Positions 1 through 6,231 of a stretch of DNA of 10,294 bases are shown here, one piece after another. The notes under the pieces are model-generated. The model was not told the DNA's origin. It saw nothing but the letters and a program-made list of their open reading frames with translations, and did no database searches. Within the stretch, counting starts at the first letter, position 1; each line of letters begins with the position of its first letter. The stretch spans positions 1-10,294 of the forward strand of contig DAIDBB010000350.1 in the NCBI GenBank assembly GCA_027310325.1, written 5' to 3'. The translations under genes and the position numbers were made by a program. The stretch comes from a bacterium. Lineage in GTDB: Bacteria > Desulfobacterota > GWC2-55-46.

Positions 1-616
1 GCCCCATATACTCCAGCCATGATATCTCCCAGATTGCGGCTAAGATAAGGACTAAAATTACCAAAACATAGAGCCAGGCGCCGTTTTTAATGGCTTTCGT
101 AAGAGCGACTTTACGCGACTTCGTCCCCTGCCTCGACGGCCAGAGGATGGAAAGTCCTATATCCGTGCCAACCGCCGAAGACAGACAATAACCTCCGAAC
201 TCCAGGATGAAAGTCCCGTAAAAGACAGCGGTAGCGCCCAAGTTTACGGTCTGTCCGTAAAAGAGCACACCCACGATAAAACTCCTCCATACTGCTATCA
301 GGTACGGCAGGAAGAACACGGCCCCGGTTATTGTGGTGGAGAGGAATGCCCCGAAGATCAGGTTAAAAAAGAAAGTGTAAAGTATCTTAAGGGCGAGGCT
401 GTTGGCAAGCACTCCCGTAAGAGGCTTCAAATAAGCGAGGTTTTGAATTTCCTTGAGATGTTCTTCCCTTATAAGAAGGGCGCTCGGTATCTTTTTCGCA
501 ACGGCCCATTGGCCGAAAATAAGAAAAACGATATGCGCAGCCGAATAAAAGAAAATGAGGTTCTTAAGTTTTCTTGCGGCCTGAAACGATTCTTTTAAGG
601 CGTTTTTAAAACTCAT
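1..616 (-). CDS. SpoIIM / DUF95 family integral membrane protein (3' end outside window)
   Basis: This reading frame starts at ATG 616-614 and stays open for 205 codons to the left edge, so the C-terminus is missing. The protein begins MSFKNALKESFQAARKLKN, a short basic cytoplasmic stretch, followed by hydrophobic segments at about residues 21-39, 73-100, 101-122, 130-152 and 180-198. The segment FILEFGGYCLSSAVG (about 136-150) followed by an ILWP turn resembles the conserved core of the SpoIIM/DUF95 family, where SpoIIM has a similar acidic residue plus a small-residue helix. In endospore formers SpoIIM works in the engulfment complex with SpoIID and SpoIIP. Most non-sporulating relatives have no known role, and no other sporulation gene is visible here. 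A promoter with a perfect TATAAT lies 54 bases upstream, and a G-rich run before the ATG is the only ribosome-site candidate. The family call is from memory of motif and topology. Confidence 0.72.
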   Translation of the reverse strand, partial: MSFKNALKESFQAARKLKNLIFFYSAAHIVFLIFGQWAVAKKIPSALLIREEHLKEIQNLAYLKPLTGVLANSLALKILYTFFFNLIFGAFLSTTITGAVFFLPYLIAVWRSFIVGVLFYGQTVNLGATAVFYGTFILEFGGYCLSSAVGTDIGLSILWPSRQGTKSRKVALTKAIKNGAWLYVLVILVLILAAIWEISWLEYMG

Positions 617-669
617 CCGTCGGCCCCCGTGGCGGTTTGTGATGACGTGCGGCCATGTAAAACTACGTG

Positions 670-698
670 ATTATACAATGTTATGGCATTTATTTCAC
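670..698 (-). promoter_or_regulatory. Probable sigma-70 type promoter of the SpoIIM/DUF95 gene
   Basis: On the minus strand the hexamer GTGAAA (698-693) is followed, after a 17-base spacer, by a perfect TATAAT (675-670). The predicted transcription start near 662 would give a leader of about 46 bases before the ATG at 616. The box lies in the 109-base gap between the EamA transporter and the spoIIM-like gene, so the latter can be transcribed on its own. Confidence 0.5.
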
Positions 699-725
699 GG
701 TTTTTTATCAGAAGGGATTTACGGA

Positions 726-1592
726 TCACGGATTTTGAAATAGCACTATCAAGACCACCCCTGCGACCATGATAACGCTTCCCAGGAGCCGCTCTCTTAT
801 ACGTTCTTCATTAAAGACGATCTTTCCGTATATGACGCTAAAGATAAGGCTCGTCCTTTTGACCGATATCATATAGGCGACCTGCGTTCTGCTCAAGGCC
901 ATAAAGTGAGATATGACCATTGTGGCGGTGAAAAGGCCTATCAAAAGAAATCTCAGCGGAAACGCCGCGACCCCTTTTAGTCTCCCGCGCGCGCCGGCAT
1001 ATACCGTAAGCCCCGAGGTAAGGACCAAGGGATAGAAAAAACCGAAAAAGAGCGGGCTTGAATGCTCTATGGCGACCTTGCCCAGGGTCGACGTTATGCT
1101 GTAGATCAGAGCTACAACGGTCATCAAGACCGCACCGGGTTCTTTCGCTATCGCCTTTATAGGACCGAGCACGCCGTATCTCGACGCGCTCGCGTTAAGC
1201 ATATACGCCCCCGCGGCTATCATCATTATACCGGCCACGCCAATGATCCCGGGCCTTTCCCCGAGGAATATGAAGGCGATTATTATTATAAAGACCGGGC
1301 TTAATGCCATAAACGGTATGCAAAGCGAAAGAGGCGATAGCCTTATCGCCTTCATATAAAGGATGAGGGCTGTTATTTCCAGGGGAAGGAGCGCGGCAAG
1401 GGCCTTCCAGAAAGTAGGATCAAGGGATGGGACAGGAATGAAAAGGAAGACTAGGGCGAGAAATGGCAGGGCGTAGCCCTCTCTTACCCAGGCTATGACG
1501 GTGTCATCCGTATCTCTTAACGCGATCTTGCTTAAGGTGTCGGCGGTAGAAAGTGAAAGGGCGGTAAGGAGCGCAAACGGGAGCCAGTGCAT
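726..1592 (-). CDS. EamA/DMT superfamily transporter, 10 transmembrane segments
   Basis: The 288-residue protein is almost entirely hydrophobic, with about ten predicted membrane helices (roughly 3-20, 38-53, 64-82, 88-110, 115-132, 154-171, 180-199, 213-231, 236-258 and 268-285). It shows the internal duplication typical of EamA proteins: each half ends with an acidic turn followed by a Gly-rich last helix, LGERPGIIGVAGIMM at about 110-124 and NEERIRERLLGSVIM at about 261-275. Length matches the usual 280-310 residues. The family exports or exchanges metabolites such as amino acids, nucleotides or sugars across the inner membrane; the substrate cannot be read from sequence, and the neighbours give no hint. 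The start at 1592 is supported by GAAAGG at 1606-1601, eight bases upstream. The gene follows the small cysteine-rich ORF by 66 bases. Confidence 0.85.
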   Translation of the reverse strand: MHWLPFALLTALSLSTADTLSKIALRDTDDTVIAWVREGYALPFLALVFLFIPVPSLDPTFWKALAALLPLEITALILYMKAIRLSPLSLCIPFMALSPVFIIIIAFIFLGERPGIIGVAGIMMIAAGAYMLNASASRYGVLGPIKAIAKEPGAVLMTVVALIYSITSTLGKVAIEHSSPLFFGFFYPLVLTSGLTVYAGARGRLKGVAAFPLRFLLIGLFTATMVISHFMALSRTQVAYMISVKRTSLIFSVIYGKIVFNEERIRERLLGSVIMVAGVVLIVLFQNP

Positions 1593-1658
1593 TTTTAAGG
1601 CCTTTCTTTGGAATAGCCTCAGAAAAAAATCAAGTGTGTCTTCTATGAGGCGCGGAGC

Positions 1659-1841
1659 TCAACGCCTTTTTCTGAAGGCTTTTTTGGCATTATCCGAATC
1701 GGCGTGGCAGGCGTCGTATTTTCCGACGATCTTTTTAAGCTTCCTGCAGAAAAGCCCCCCGACCTTATAGCATATCTCTTTTTTAGGGTCGAGAAAGGTT
1801 GCGCGCTCGCACATTATGCAGGTCTTTCCGGTCACAGCCAT
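1659..1841 (-). CDS. Small cysteine-rich protein of unknown function (60 aa)
   Basis: The predicted 60-residue protein begins MAVTGKTCIMCERA and has five cysteines, at about 8, 11, 24, 32 and 45, in the order C-x2-C-x12-C-x7-C-x12-C. The last one lies in GKYDACHAD. It is lysine and arginine rich and ends AFRKRR. The opening CxxC with later paired cysteines suggests a bound metal ion or Fe-S centre, but I do not recognise a named family. It fills most of the space between rsmE and the transporter on the same strand, and the cysteine spacing is not what a random frame would give, so I consider it real. Weak points: no clear Shine-Dalgarno site precedes the ATG at 1841, and two open frames run antisense to it without recognisable features. 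Confidence 0.55.
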   Translation of the reverse strand: MAVTGKTCIMCERATFLDPKKEICYKVGGLFCRKLKKIVGKYDACHADSDNAKKAFRKRR

Positions 1842-1871
1842 ATTCTAAAACTAATATGCGTTACCCTCAAG

Positions 1872-1909
1872 AAAAAAGAGATCCGGGCTTTGCCTTGCTA
1901 GGACCCGGA
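1872..1909 (-). terminator. Possible intrinsic terminator overlapping the rsmE stop codon
   Basis: On the minus strand TCCGGG (1909-1904) pairs with CCCGGA (1887-1882). A short inner CCT/AGG pairing is possible, and the stem is soon followed by a run of six T (1877-1872). The left arm lies in the last codons of rsmE and the loop contains its TAG. The stem is short and an interval of four bases separates it from the T run, so the call is tentative. If active, it would uncouple rsmE from the genes to its left. Confidence 0.4.
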
Positions 1910-2638
1910 GAGCTCGTATCCAACGAGGCCAATGGCCATTATGGAAGCTGTCTCGGTCCTTAATATCCTTCTCCCAAGACTCACCGGTACAAAGCCCGCA
2001 AGAGCGCTCTGCTCCATCTCTTCTTCCGCAAGGCCGCCCTCGGGGCCGATCAATACCGCGGCCTTTATCACTCGCTCCTTTTTCGCCTCCGCGAGAACCT
2101 CTTTAAGGGGTCTTATGCCCTGCCTTTCCCAAAGCGCTATCTTAAAAGGCGCGTCCTTTGCTATCTCAAGCGCCTCGGAAAATGAAGCGTACGGATGGAC
2201 CCGGGTTATAAACTCGCTTCTTGACTGTTTTGAGGCCTTAAGGGCGACATCCTGCCACCTATGCGCCTTTTTCTGCCTGTAATCCCTCTCTTCGAGGCTT
2301 ATGGACCTGCTGGACTTGAATGGTATGATCAATCTTGCACCAAGCTCCGAAGTCTTCTGGATTATGAGCTCCATCCTTTCCTTTTCAGGGAGCGCCTGAA
2401 GAAGCGTTATCTGAGGGGCCCATTTCATGGCCCCTGTTTCTTCAAAGACATAGAGCCTGGGGACGACGGTATCAAGGGCCCGCGCCCGGAAGAGGTTATC
2501 TTCGACATCCGACACGGTAACGGCGTCTCCTGCCTTCAGCTTCCAGCGATTAAACTCAACGGCGCTCTCTTCATCGAGCACGTAGCTTTCCTTAAGCAGG
2601 ACCTTCTCGCCTATTCTTAGTATTCCGTATCCCTGCAT
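1898..2638 (-). CDS. rsmE: 16S rRNA (uracil(1498)-N3)-methyltransferase RsmE
   Basis: RsmE transfers a methyl group from S-adenosylmethionine to N3 of U1498 in helix 44 of 16S rRNA, acting on the assembled 30S subunit. The 246-residue length is normal for the family. An N-terminal PUA-like region (about 1-70) precedes a SPOUT-type trefoil-knot domain. Clear family motifs are KERMELIIQKTSELG (86-100), LKASKQSR (133-140), IGPEGGL (197-203) and SLGRRILRTETA (220-231); the last two form the SAM-binding knot. The N-terminus begins MQGYGILRI, slightly divergent from the common basic opening. The upstream ribosome site is weak (AAGAAG just before the ATG), but no better in-frame start is evident. 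A TATAAT box 70 bases upstream suggests it has its own promoter. Confidence 0.95.
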   Translation of the reverse strand: MQGYGILRIGEKVLLKESYVLDEESAVEFNRWKLKAGDAVTVSDVEDNLFRARALDTVVPRLYVFEETGAMKWAPQITLLQALPEKERMELIIQKTSELGARLIIPFKSSRSISLEERDYRQKKAHRWQDVALKASKQSRSEFITRVHPYASFSEALEIAKDAPFKIALWERQGIRPLKEVLAEAKKERVIKAAVLIGPEGGLAEEEMEQSALAGFVPVSLGRRILRTETASIMAIGLVGYELSGS

Positions 2639-2707
2639 GTCTTCTTAATGTCCTCGCGTATCCGAGCAAAGGGGAGCTTACAAAGCGCTTGCCTGACCTG
2701 GGAATTT

Positions 2708-2713
2708 ATTATA
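2708..2713 (-). promoter_or_regulatory. Candidate -10 box for rsmE
   Basis: A perfect TATAAT occurs on the minus strand at 2713-2708 in the 156-base gap between the M48 gene and rsmE. The predicted start of transcription near 2701 leaves a leader of about 63 bases. No convincing -35 hexamer lies 16-18 bases upstream; the best is about 3 of 6. The rest of the gap (2639-2794) contains the 8-base palindrome AAGCGCTT at 2683-2690 and a short GC hairpin near 2781-2791 without a T run, and nothing else I can interpret. Confidence 0.38.
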
Positions 2714-2794
2714 ATCTAAATCGATTGTTTTAAGCGGGCGCAGGGTACATATTTGAAATGGCGTTTCAGGTTTCAGCCCGACTTTCGGGGGGCC

Positions 2795-3340
2795 TTAATT
2801 GTGAAGTAAGGTTTTGAGGTAATTGGAAAGCGAATACAGCCTGAGCTTTAAAGCGGATTCATCGGCAATCCCGGCCAGCACCCTTATCGAAGCGCGCGGA
2901 TCGTAACCGGCATTTTTCATATAATGGACCGCGCTCAGGTCCGCCTTCATCTCACGCAGCTCCGAATCAGGTATGCCCCTGGAGCCGATCAACGCCGGAG
3001 TACCGCTGTTTTCGAAGTCTCTCGCGGCGATGTGTGAAAGCTCATGGGCTATGATAAATGCCAGCTCATCGTCGGTTGCGCAGGATTCCACTAGGCCGGT
3101 AGTGATTATGATATTGCCGTTAGGTAAGACGCAGGCGTCTTTTTTAGGTTCAGGCGTCACGATGATAGGAGGCCTGCGTCCGGCTATCTCCTCAAGAGCG
3201 GGGGCTATGCGGGCGACCCTCGACCGCGCGCCATTGTAATCGACCGCGGGCGCGTCAACGCCGTAAACGGGCAGATAGAAAAACGCCCCGAAGAATACCG
3301 CCATCAGAAAAACGGCTGAATAGGTTTTTATTTTTTTCAT
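2795..3340 (-). CDS. Small secreted or membrane-anchored M48 family metalloprotease
   Basis: The 181-residue product starts at ATG 3340 with MKKIKTYSAVFLMAVFFGAF, a basic tip and a hydrophobic stretch (about 6-27) that reads as a signal peptide or single anchor. The mature part carries the zinc-protease signature HELSH (99-103). The probable third zinc ligand is E130 in REMKADLSAV, and the M48 hallmark AGYDP follows at 144-148. CVLPNGNIIITTGL (70-83) matches the strand preceding the active-site helix. This resembles the catalytic core of BepA/LoiP-type periplasmic quality-control proteases, without the C-terminal TPR repeats of BepA. The frame stays open upstream to an ATG at 3697, but that extension runs antisense through cobQ and loses the signal peptide position, so I reject it. 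No clear Shine-Dalgarno precedes 3340. Substrate unknown. Confidence 0.85.
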   Translation of the reverse strand: MKKIKTYSAVFLMAVFFGAFFYLPVYGVDAPAVDYNGARSRVARIAPALEEIAGRRPPIIVTPEPKKDACVLPNGNIIITTGLVESCATDDELAFIIAHELSHIAARDFENSGTPALIGSRGIPDSELREMKADLSAVHYMKNAGYDPRASIRVLAGIADESALKLRLYSLSNYLKTLLHN

Positions 3341-3378
3341 CGTTCTACTTGAGAAGAGAGAAAATTCAAAACACAAAC

Positions 3379-3405
3379 ATTTTAACATTGCTATTTCGTT
3401 AAAAT
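3379..3405. repeat. Perfect 8-bp inverted repeat, operator-like, in the divergent promoter region
   Basis: ATTTTAAC (3379-3386) and GTTAAAAT (3398-3405) are exact reverse complements with an 11-base spacer, giving arm centres 19 bp apart, close to two helical turns. The left arm contains the -10 box of the M48 promoter, and the right arm ends two bases before the cobQ ATG while overlapping the M48 -35 box. Geometry and position fit a dimeric repressor site, but the region is A+T rich, so chance is possible. Confidence 0.4.
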
Positions 3406-3408
3406 CAA
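3379..3408 (-). promoter_or_regulatory. Probable promoter of the small M48 protease gene
   Basis: On the minus strand TTGATT (3408-3403) and TAAAAT (3384-3379) are separated by 18 bases, and TG one base upstream of the -10 makes it an extended -10. Transcription would begin near 3372, about 32 bases before the ATG at 3340. The -35 box overlaps the first base of cobQ on the other strand. Confidence 0.48.
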
Positions 3409-4928
3409 TGAAAAAATCAGCTAAAAATATAATGATACAGGGCACTTCTTCCCATGTGGGAAAAACCGTACTTGTAGCGGCCTTTTGCAGGATATTTAAA
3501 AACCGGGGTTTAAGGGTCGCCCCGTTCAAGGCCCAGAATATGGCGCTCAATTCTTCGGTAACCGGGGACGGAGGCGAAATAGGCAGGGCCCAGGCGCTGC
3601 AGGCCGAGGCCGCGGGCATCACGCCCACGGTAGACCTGAACCCCATACTTCTAAAGCCCTCCGGTGACTCGCTTTCCCAGATAATAATACATGGCAAGGT
3701 CTTCGGCGTGATGTCAGCCCGCGAATATCATGGCTTCAAGAAGGAGGCCATGGGGTTTGTCCTCGAGAGCTACCAGAGGCTCGCCAACGCGTATGATATT
3801 ATTGTTATCGAAGGGGCCGGAAGCCCCGCCGAGGTGAACCTGAGGGAGAACGACATAGCTAACATGGGTGTGGCCGCTGCCACAAAAAGCCCGGTCCTCT
3901 TGGCCGGGGATATCGACCGCGGCGGGGTATTCGCTTCAATAGTCGGGACGATGGAGCTTCTGACCGAAAAAGAAAAAGACATGGTAAAAGGTTTCATAAT
4001 AAACAAGTTCAGGGGGGATATTGGACTTCTCGCGCCTGGTCTCGAGTTCCTTGCCGCTCGAACGGGGCGTCCGGTCCTGGGGGTCGTGCCGTACGCAAGC
4101 GACATCATCCTCCCTGACGAGGACAGCGTATCGCTTGAAGATCATGTTAACGGCAAAGGGCGGGGTGATAAGAACAAGATAAAGATAGCGGTCATAAGGC
4201 TACCGCGGATCTCGAATTTTACGGACTTCGATGCGTTAAGGTGCGACCCGGCGGTAGAGCTTAAGTTCATAGAAGACCCGGATGCGGTCCATGGTTTTGA
4301 CATGATAATAATCCCGGGCACAAAAAACACGATCGAAGACCTTTTGTGGATGAAGGCAAGAGGGTTTGACAACGCGCTTAAGAGTTTTCATGAATCGAAA
4401 AAAGGCGCAATCGCCGGCATCTGCGGCGGATTCCAGATGCTGGGCCGCGTCATAAAGGACCCGTTCGGCGTTGAGTCGGATAAGGGCCTTTCGGAAGGAC
4501 TGTCATTCCTCGATACCGAGACGACGCTTAAGCGAAGCAAGGACACCTTCAGGGTCACAGCCGAGGTCAGTGGCCCGGGTAACGCTCTTTACAAAGTAGA
4601 CGGGTATGAGATACACATGGGCGAGACCATGGGTAAAGTGACGCCTTTCTCAAAAATTACCCGAAGGGGCGGACGGCCCGCGGGATTAACGGAAGGCGGC
4701 GTATCGAAGGATGGATCGGTCTGGGGCACTTACATTCACGGAGTTTTTGATAACGATTCCTTCCGGGAGGCCCTTATAAAGGACCTCCTTGAACGGAAGG
4801 GCATCAAGGAGAATAGTTTTAAGAAGCCGTACAAAGACGTTAAGGAAGCGTCGCTCGCACGTATCTCCAGGCTGGTGGAGGAGAGCCTCAGGATGGATGA
4901 AATCCTCGGCATAATGGGATTATGCTGA
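3408..4928 (+). CDS. cobQ: Cobyric acid synthase (adenosylcobyrate synthase)
   Basis: CobQ/CbiP performs four successive ATP- and glutamine-dependent amidations (b, d, e and g side chains) of adenosylcobyrinate a,c-diamide. The 506-residue length is typical. The N-terminal synthetase domain has the P-loop-like GTSSHVGKT (12-20), KAQNMALNS (41-49), DLNPILLKP (76-84), the acidic stretch VIEGAGSPAEVNLRENDIAN (133-152) and DIDRGGVFA (168-176). The C-terminal class I glutaminase domain has IIPGTKNT (301-308), the nucleophile Cys339 in GICGGFQMLG and the catalytic His444 in GTYIHGVFDND. All expected catalytic residues are present, so it should be active. The ATG at 3408 has no Shine-Dalgarno; the alternative ATG at 3432 (residue 9) has none either and would cut into the first strand. 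It is the first gene of the plus-strand cluster and overlaps cbiB by seven bases. Confidence 0.96.
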   Translation: MKKSAKNIMIQGTSSHVGKTVLVAAFCRIFKNRGLRVAPFKAQNMALNSSVTGDGGEIGRAQALQAEAAGITPTVDLNPILLKPSGDSLSQIIIHGKVFGVMSAREYHGFKKEAMGFVLESYQRLANAYDIIVIEGAGSPAEVNLRENDIANMGVAAATKSPVLLAGDIDRGGVFASIVGTMELLTEKEKDMVKGFIINKFRGDIGLLAPGLEFLAARTGRPVLGVVPYASDIILPDEDSVSLEDHVNGKGRGDKNKIKIAVIRLPRISNFTDFDALRCDPAVELKFIEDPDAVHGFDMIIIPGTKNTIEDLLWMKARGFDNALKSFHESKKGAIAGICGGFQMLGRVIKDPFGVESDKGLSEGLSFLDTETTLKRSKDTFRVTAEVSGPGNALYKVDGYEIHMGETMGKVTPFSKITRRGGRPAGLTEGGVSKDGSVWGTYIHGVFDNDSFREALIKDLLERKGIKENSFKKPYKDVKEASLARISRLVEESLRMDEILGIMGLC

Positions 4929-5908
4929 GGATTTTAAACGTCATCCCTTTCCCGCCGGCAATAATCCCGTTCGCCTATGCGCTCGACCTTGTCCTCGGCG
5001 ACCCCGAATGGCTCCCTCATCCGGTGAGATTGATAGGGTTCCTCATAACGACCCTTGAAAAGGCGTTAAGAAGGCGCGCCCATGCGCCCGCCGTTGAAAG
5101 GCTGCTCGGCGTGGTCCTCGCCGTTACGACGGTGGCCGTAACCTACGGTATAATCCTGGCGCTTCTTTATTTTTCATACCATTTCTCGATGCCGCTTTTT
5201 TTTATCCTTTCCACTTACTTCGTATGGACGTCTATCGCGATAAAGTCCCTGAAGAAAGAGGCAAGAGACGTGGTATCGGCGCTTGGAGGTTCCGGGATCG
5301 GGAAGGCCCGTGCCAGGCTATCGCGCATAGTCGGAAGGGACACGGAGAAACTCGCCGAGGATGGCGTTTTAAAGGCCGTCGTAGAGAGCGTATCGGAGAA
5401 CACATCGGACGGCATAGTGGCGCCCTTGTTTTATCTCGTCCTCGGGGGCCCGGCCCTTATGGCCGCTTATAAGGCCGTAAACACACTCGACTCCATGGTC
5501 GGCTACAAAAATGAGAGATATATTGATTTCGGATGGTTTTCAGCGAAGTTGGACGATATCGCCAACTTCATCCCCTCAAGGGTAACGGCTTTCCTTATGG
5601 TCTGCTCCGCTTTTTTTCTTGGTTATAATTGGAGAAGTTCTCTAAAGATATTGATGCGCGACGGTAGAAATCATCCGAGCCCCAATTCGGGCTTTCCGGA
5701 GGCGGCCGTGGCCGGGGCGCTCGGCTTAAGGCTCGGCGGGACCATGAGCTACGGCGGAGTCGTTAAGGAAAAACCGTCCATAGGCGACAACCTCTCCAGG
5801 GTCGACGCCTCGATGGTCGATTCGAGCATAAAAATAATGGGATTTACGGCGTTTATTATGGCGGGCATAAGCCTTGCGGCGAGGTTCATGACCATATTCC
5901 TGTTGTGA
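4922..5908 (+). CDS. cbiB: Adenosylcobinamide-phosphate synthase CbiB (CobD of the aerobic nomenclature)
   Basis: CbiB is a membrane enzyme that joins adenosylcobyric acid to (R)-1-amino-2-propanol phosphate, giving adenosylcobinamide phosphate. The 328-residue protein has the family opening ALDLVLGDPEWLPHPVRLIG (20-39), the central block ENTSDGIVAPLFYLVLGGP (159-177), YKAVNTLDSMVGYKNERY (183-200), FGWFSAKLDDIANFIPSR (203-220) and the C-terminal block DGRNHPSPNSGFPEAAVAGA (247-266). Hydrophobic segments at about 63-85, 90-107, 165-182, 221-236 and 305-326 agree with an inner-membrane protein. The start codon lies inside the end of cobQ, indicating translational coupling. The product of the cobD gene at 8368 is its amine substrate. 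Its TGA stop forms the end of a possible -35 box for the following dodecin gene. Confidence 0.95.
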   Translation: MLRILNVIPFPPAIIPFAYALDLVLGDPEWLPHPVRLIGFLITTLEKALRRRAHAPAVERLLGVVLAVTTVAVTYGIILALLYFSYHFSMPLFFILSTYFVWTSIAIKSLKKEARDVVSALGGSGIGKARARLSRIVGRDTEKLAEDGVLKAVVESVSENTSDGIVAPLFYLVLGGPALMAAYKAVNTLDSMVGYKNERYIDFGWFSAKLDDIANFIPSRVTAFLMVCSAFFLGYNWRSSLKILMRDGRNHPSPNSGFPEAAVAGALGLRLGGTMSYGGVVKEKPSIGDNLSRVDASMVDSSIKIMGFTAFIMAGISLAARFMTIFLL

Positions 5909-5931
5909 AAATAAGGCCCATGGTGTATAAA
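5903..5931 (+). promoter_or_regulatory. Possible internal promoter before the dodecin-acdAB genes
   Basis: TTGTGA (5903-5908, which includes the cbiB stop codon) and TATAAA (5926-5931) are spaced by exactly 17 bases. Transcription would start near 5938, about 90 bases before the dodecin ATG. A 7-base inverted repeat, TAAGGCC (5912-5918) and GGCCTTA (5937-5943), encloses the -10 box and could be an operator. It has no T run after it, so it is not an intrinsic terminator of cbiB. Confidence 0.42.
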
Positions 5932-5957
5932 GGTTAGGCCTTAAAATATTTAAAAAA

Positions 5958-6023
5958 GGGGATTTTCTTTGTCCCCGAAGCGATTGAGCGATTCTAAACA
6001 TCTCATGCCGGTAAAAAAGGGGG
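5958..6023 (+). promoter_or_regulatory. Leader hairpin with a possible alternative pairing to the dodecin ribosome site
   Basis: GGGGA (5958-5962) can pair with TCCCC (5972-5976) around a nine-base loop. The same TCCCC can instead pair with GGGGG at 6019-6023, the Shine-Dalgarno of the dodecin gene, whose ATG follows four bases later. Two mutually exclusive pairings, one covering the ribosome site, would allow translational control. The helices are only about five base pairs, so this is speculative. Confidence 0.22.
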
Positions 6024-6027
6024 TCTT

Positions 6028-6231
6028 ATGGACAGGGTCTACAAAAAAGTCGAGCTCGTAGGTATTTCTGCGAAAAGTTTTGAAGACGCCGTCAATAACG
6101 CGGTGGAAAAGGCATCGAAGACGCTGCATGGCATGGCATGGTTTGAAGTGTCGGAACAGCATGGAAGGATATCTGAAGGCAAGGTCGTCGAGTACCAGGC
6201 GGTAATAAAGGTGGCCTTCAAGGTAGATTGA
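6028..6231 (+). CDS. Dodecin family flavin-binding protein
   Basis: Dodecins are small proteins of about 70 residues that assemble into hollow spherical dodecamers and store or buffer flavins; some bacterial members, such as that of Thermus thermophilus, also bind coenzyme A. The 67-residue product matches over its whole length: VYKKVELVGISAKSFEDAV (4-22), NAVEKASKTLHGMAWFEVSE (24-43), then GRISEGKVVEYQAVIKVAF (46-64). The flavin-stacking Trp38 and the Gln57 of the YQ pair are both present, so flavin binding should be intact. A strong ribosome site, AAGGGGG at 6017-6023, precedes the ATG by four bases. Its TGA shares its last base with the ATG of acdA, so the two are probably translationally coupled. 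That ties its job to the acyl-CoA synthetase more closely than to cobalamin synthesis. Confidence 0.93.
   Translation: MDRVYKKVELVGISAKSFEDAVNNAVEKASKTLHGMAWFEVSEQHGRISEGKVVEYQAVIKVAFKVD

Noticed and set aside
1593..1658. Terminator between the small cysteine-rich ORF and the transporter
   Set aside because: AGGCG/CGCCT can form a short stem on the minus strand, but the T run is more than 15 bases away, so it does not have terminator form.
2261..2620. Plus-strand frame of 119 codons inside rsmE
   Set aside because: It is antisense to rsmE, has no motif, and its start has no ribosome site.
3341..3697. N-terminal extension of the small M48 protease to an ATG at 3697
   Set aside because: The extension is the antisense frame of cobQ, would place the signal peptide in mid-protein, and would remove the natural MKK start at 3340.
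5912..5943. Terminator after cbiB from the TAAGGCC/GGCCTTA repeat
   Set aside because: The loop is 18 bases and the sequence after the stem is A-rich on the plus strand, with no T run.
6228..6230. TTG start for acdA giving one extra residue
   Set aside because: The ATG three bases later is the stronger codon, keeps better spacing to AAGG and gives the common TGATG stop-start overlap.
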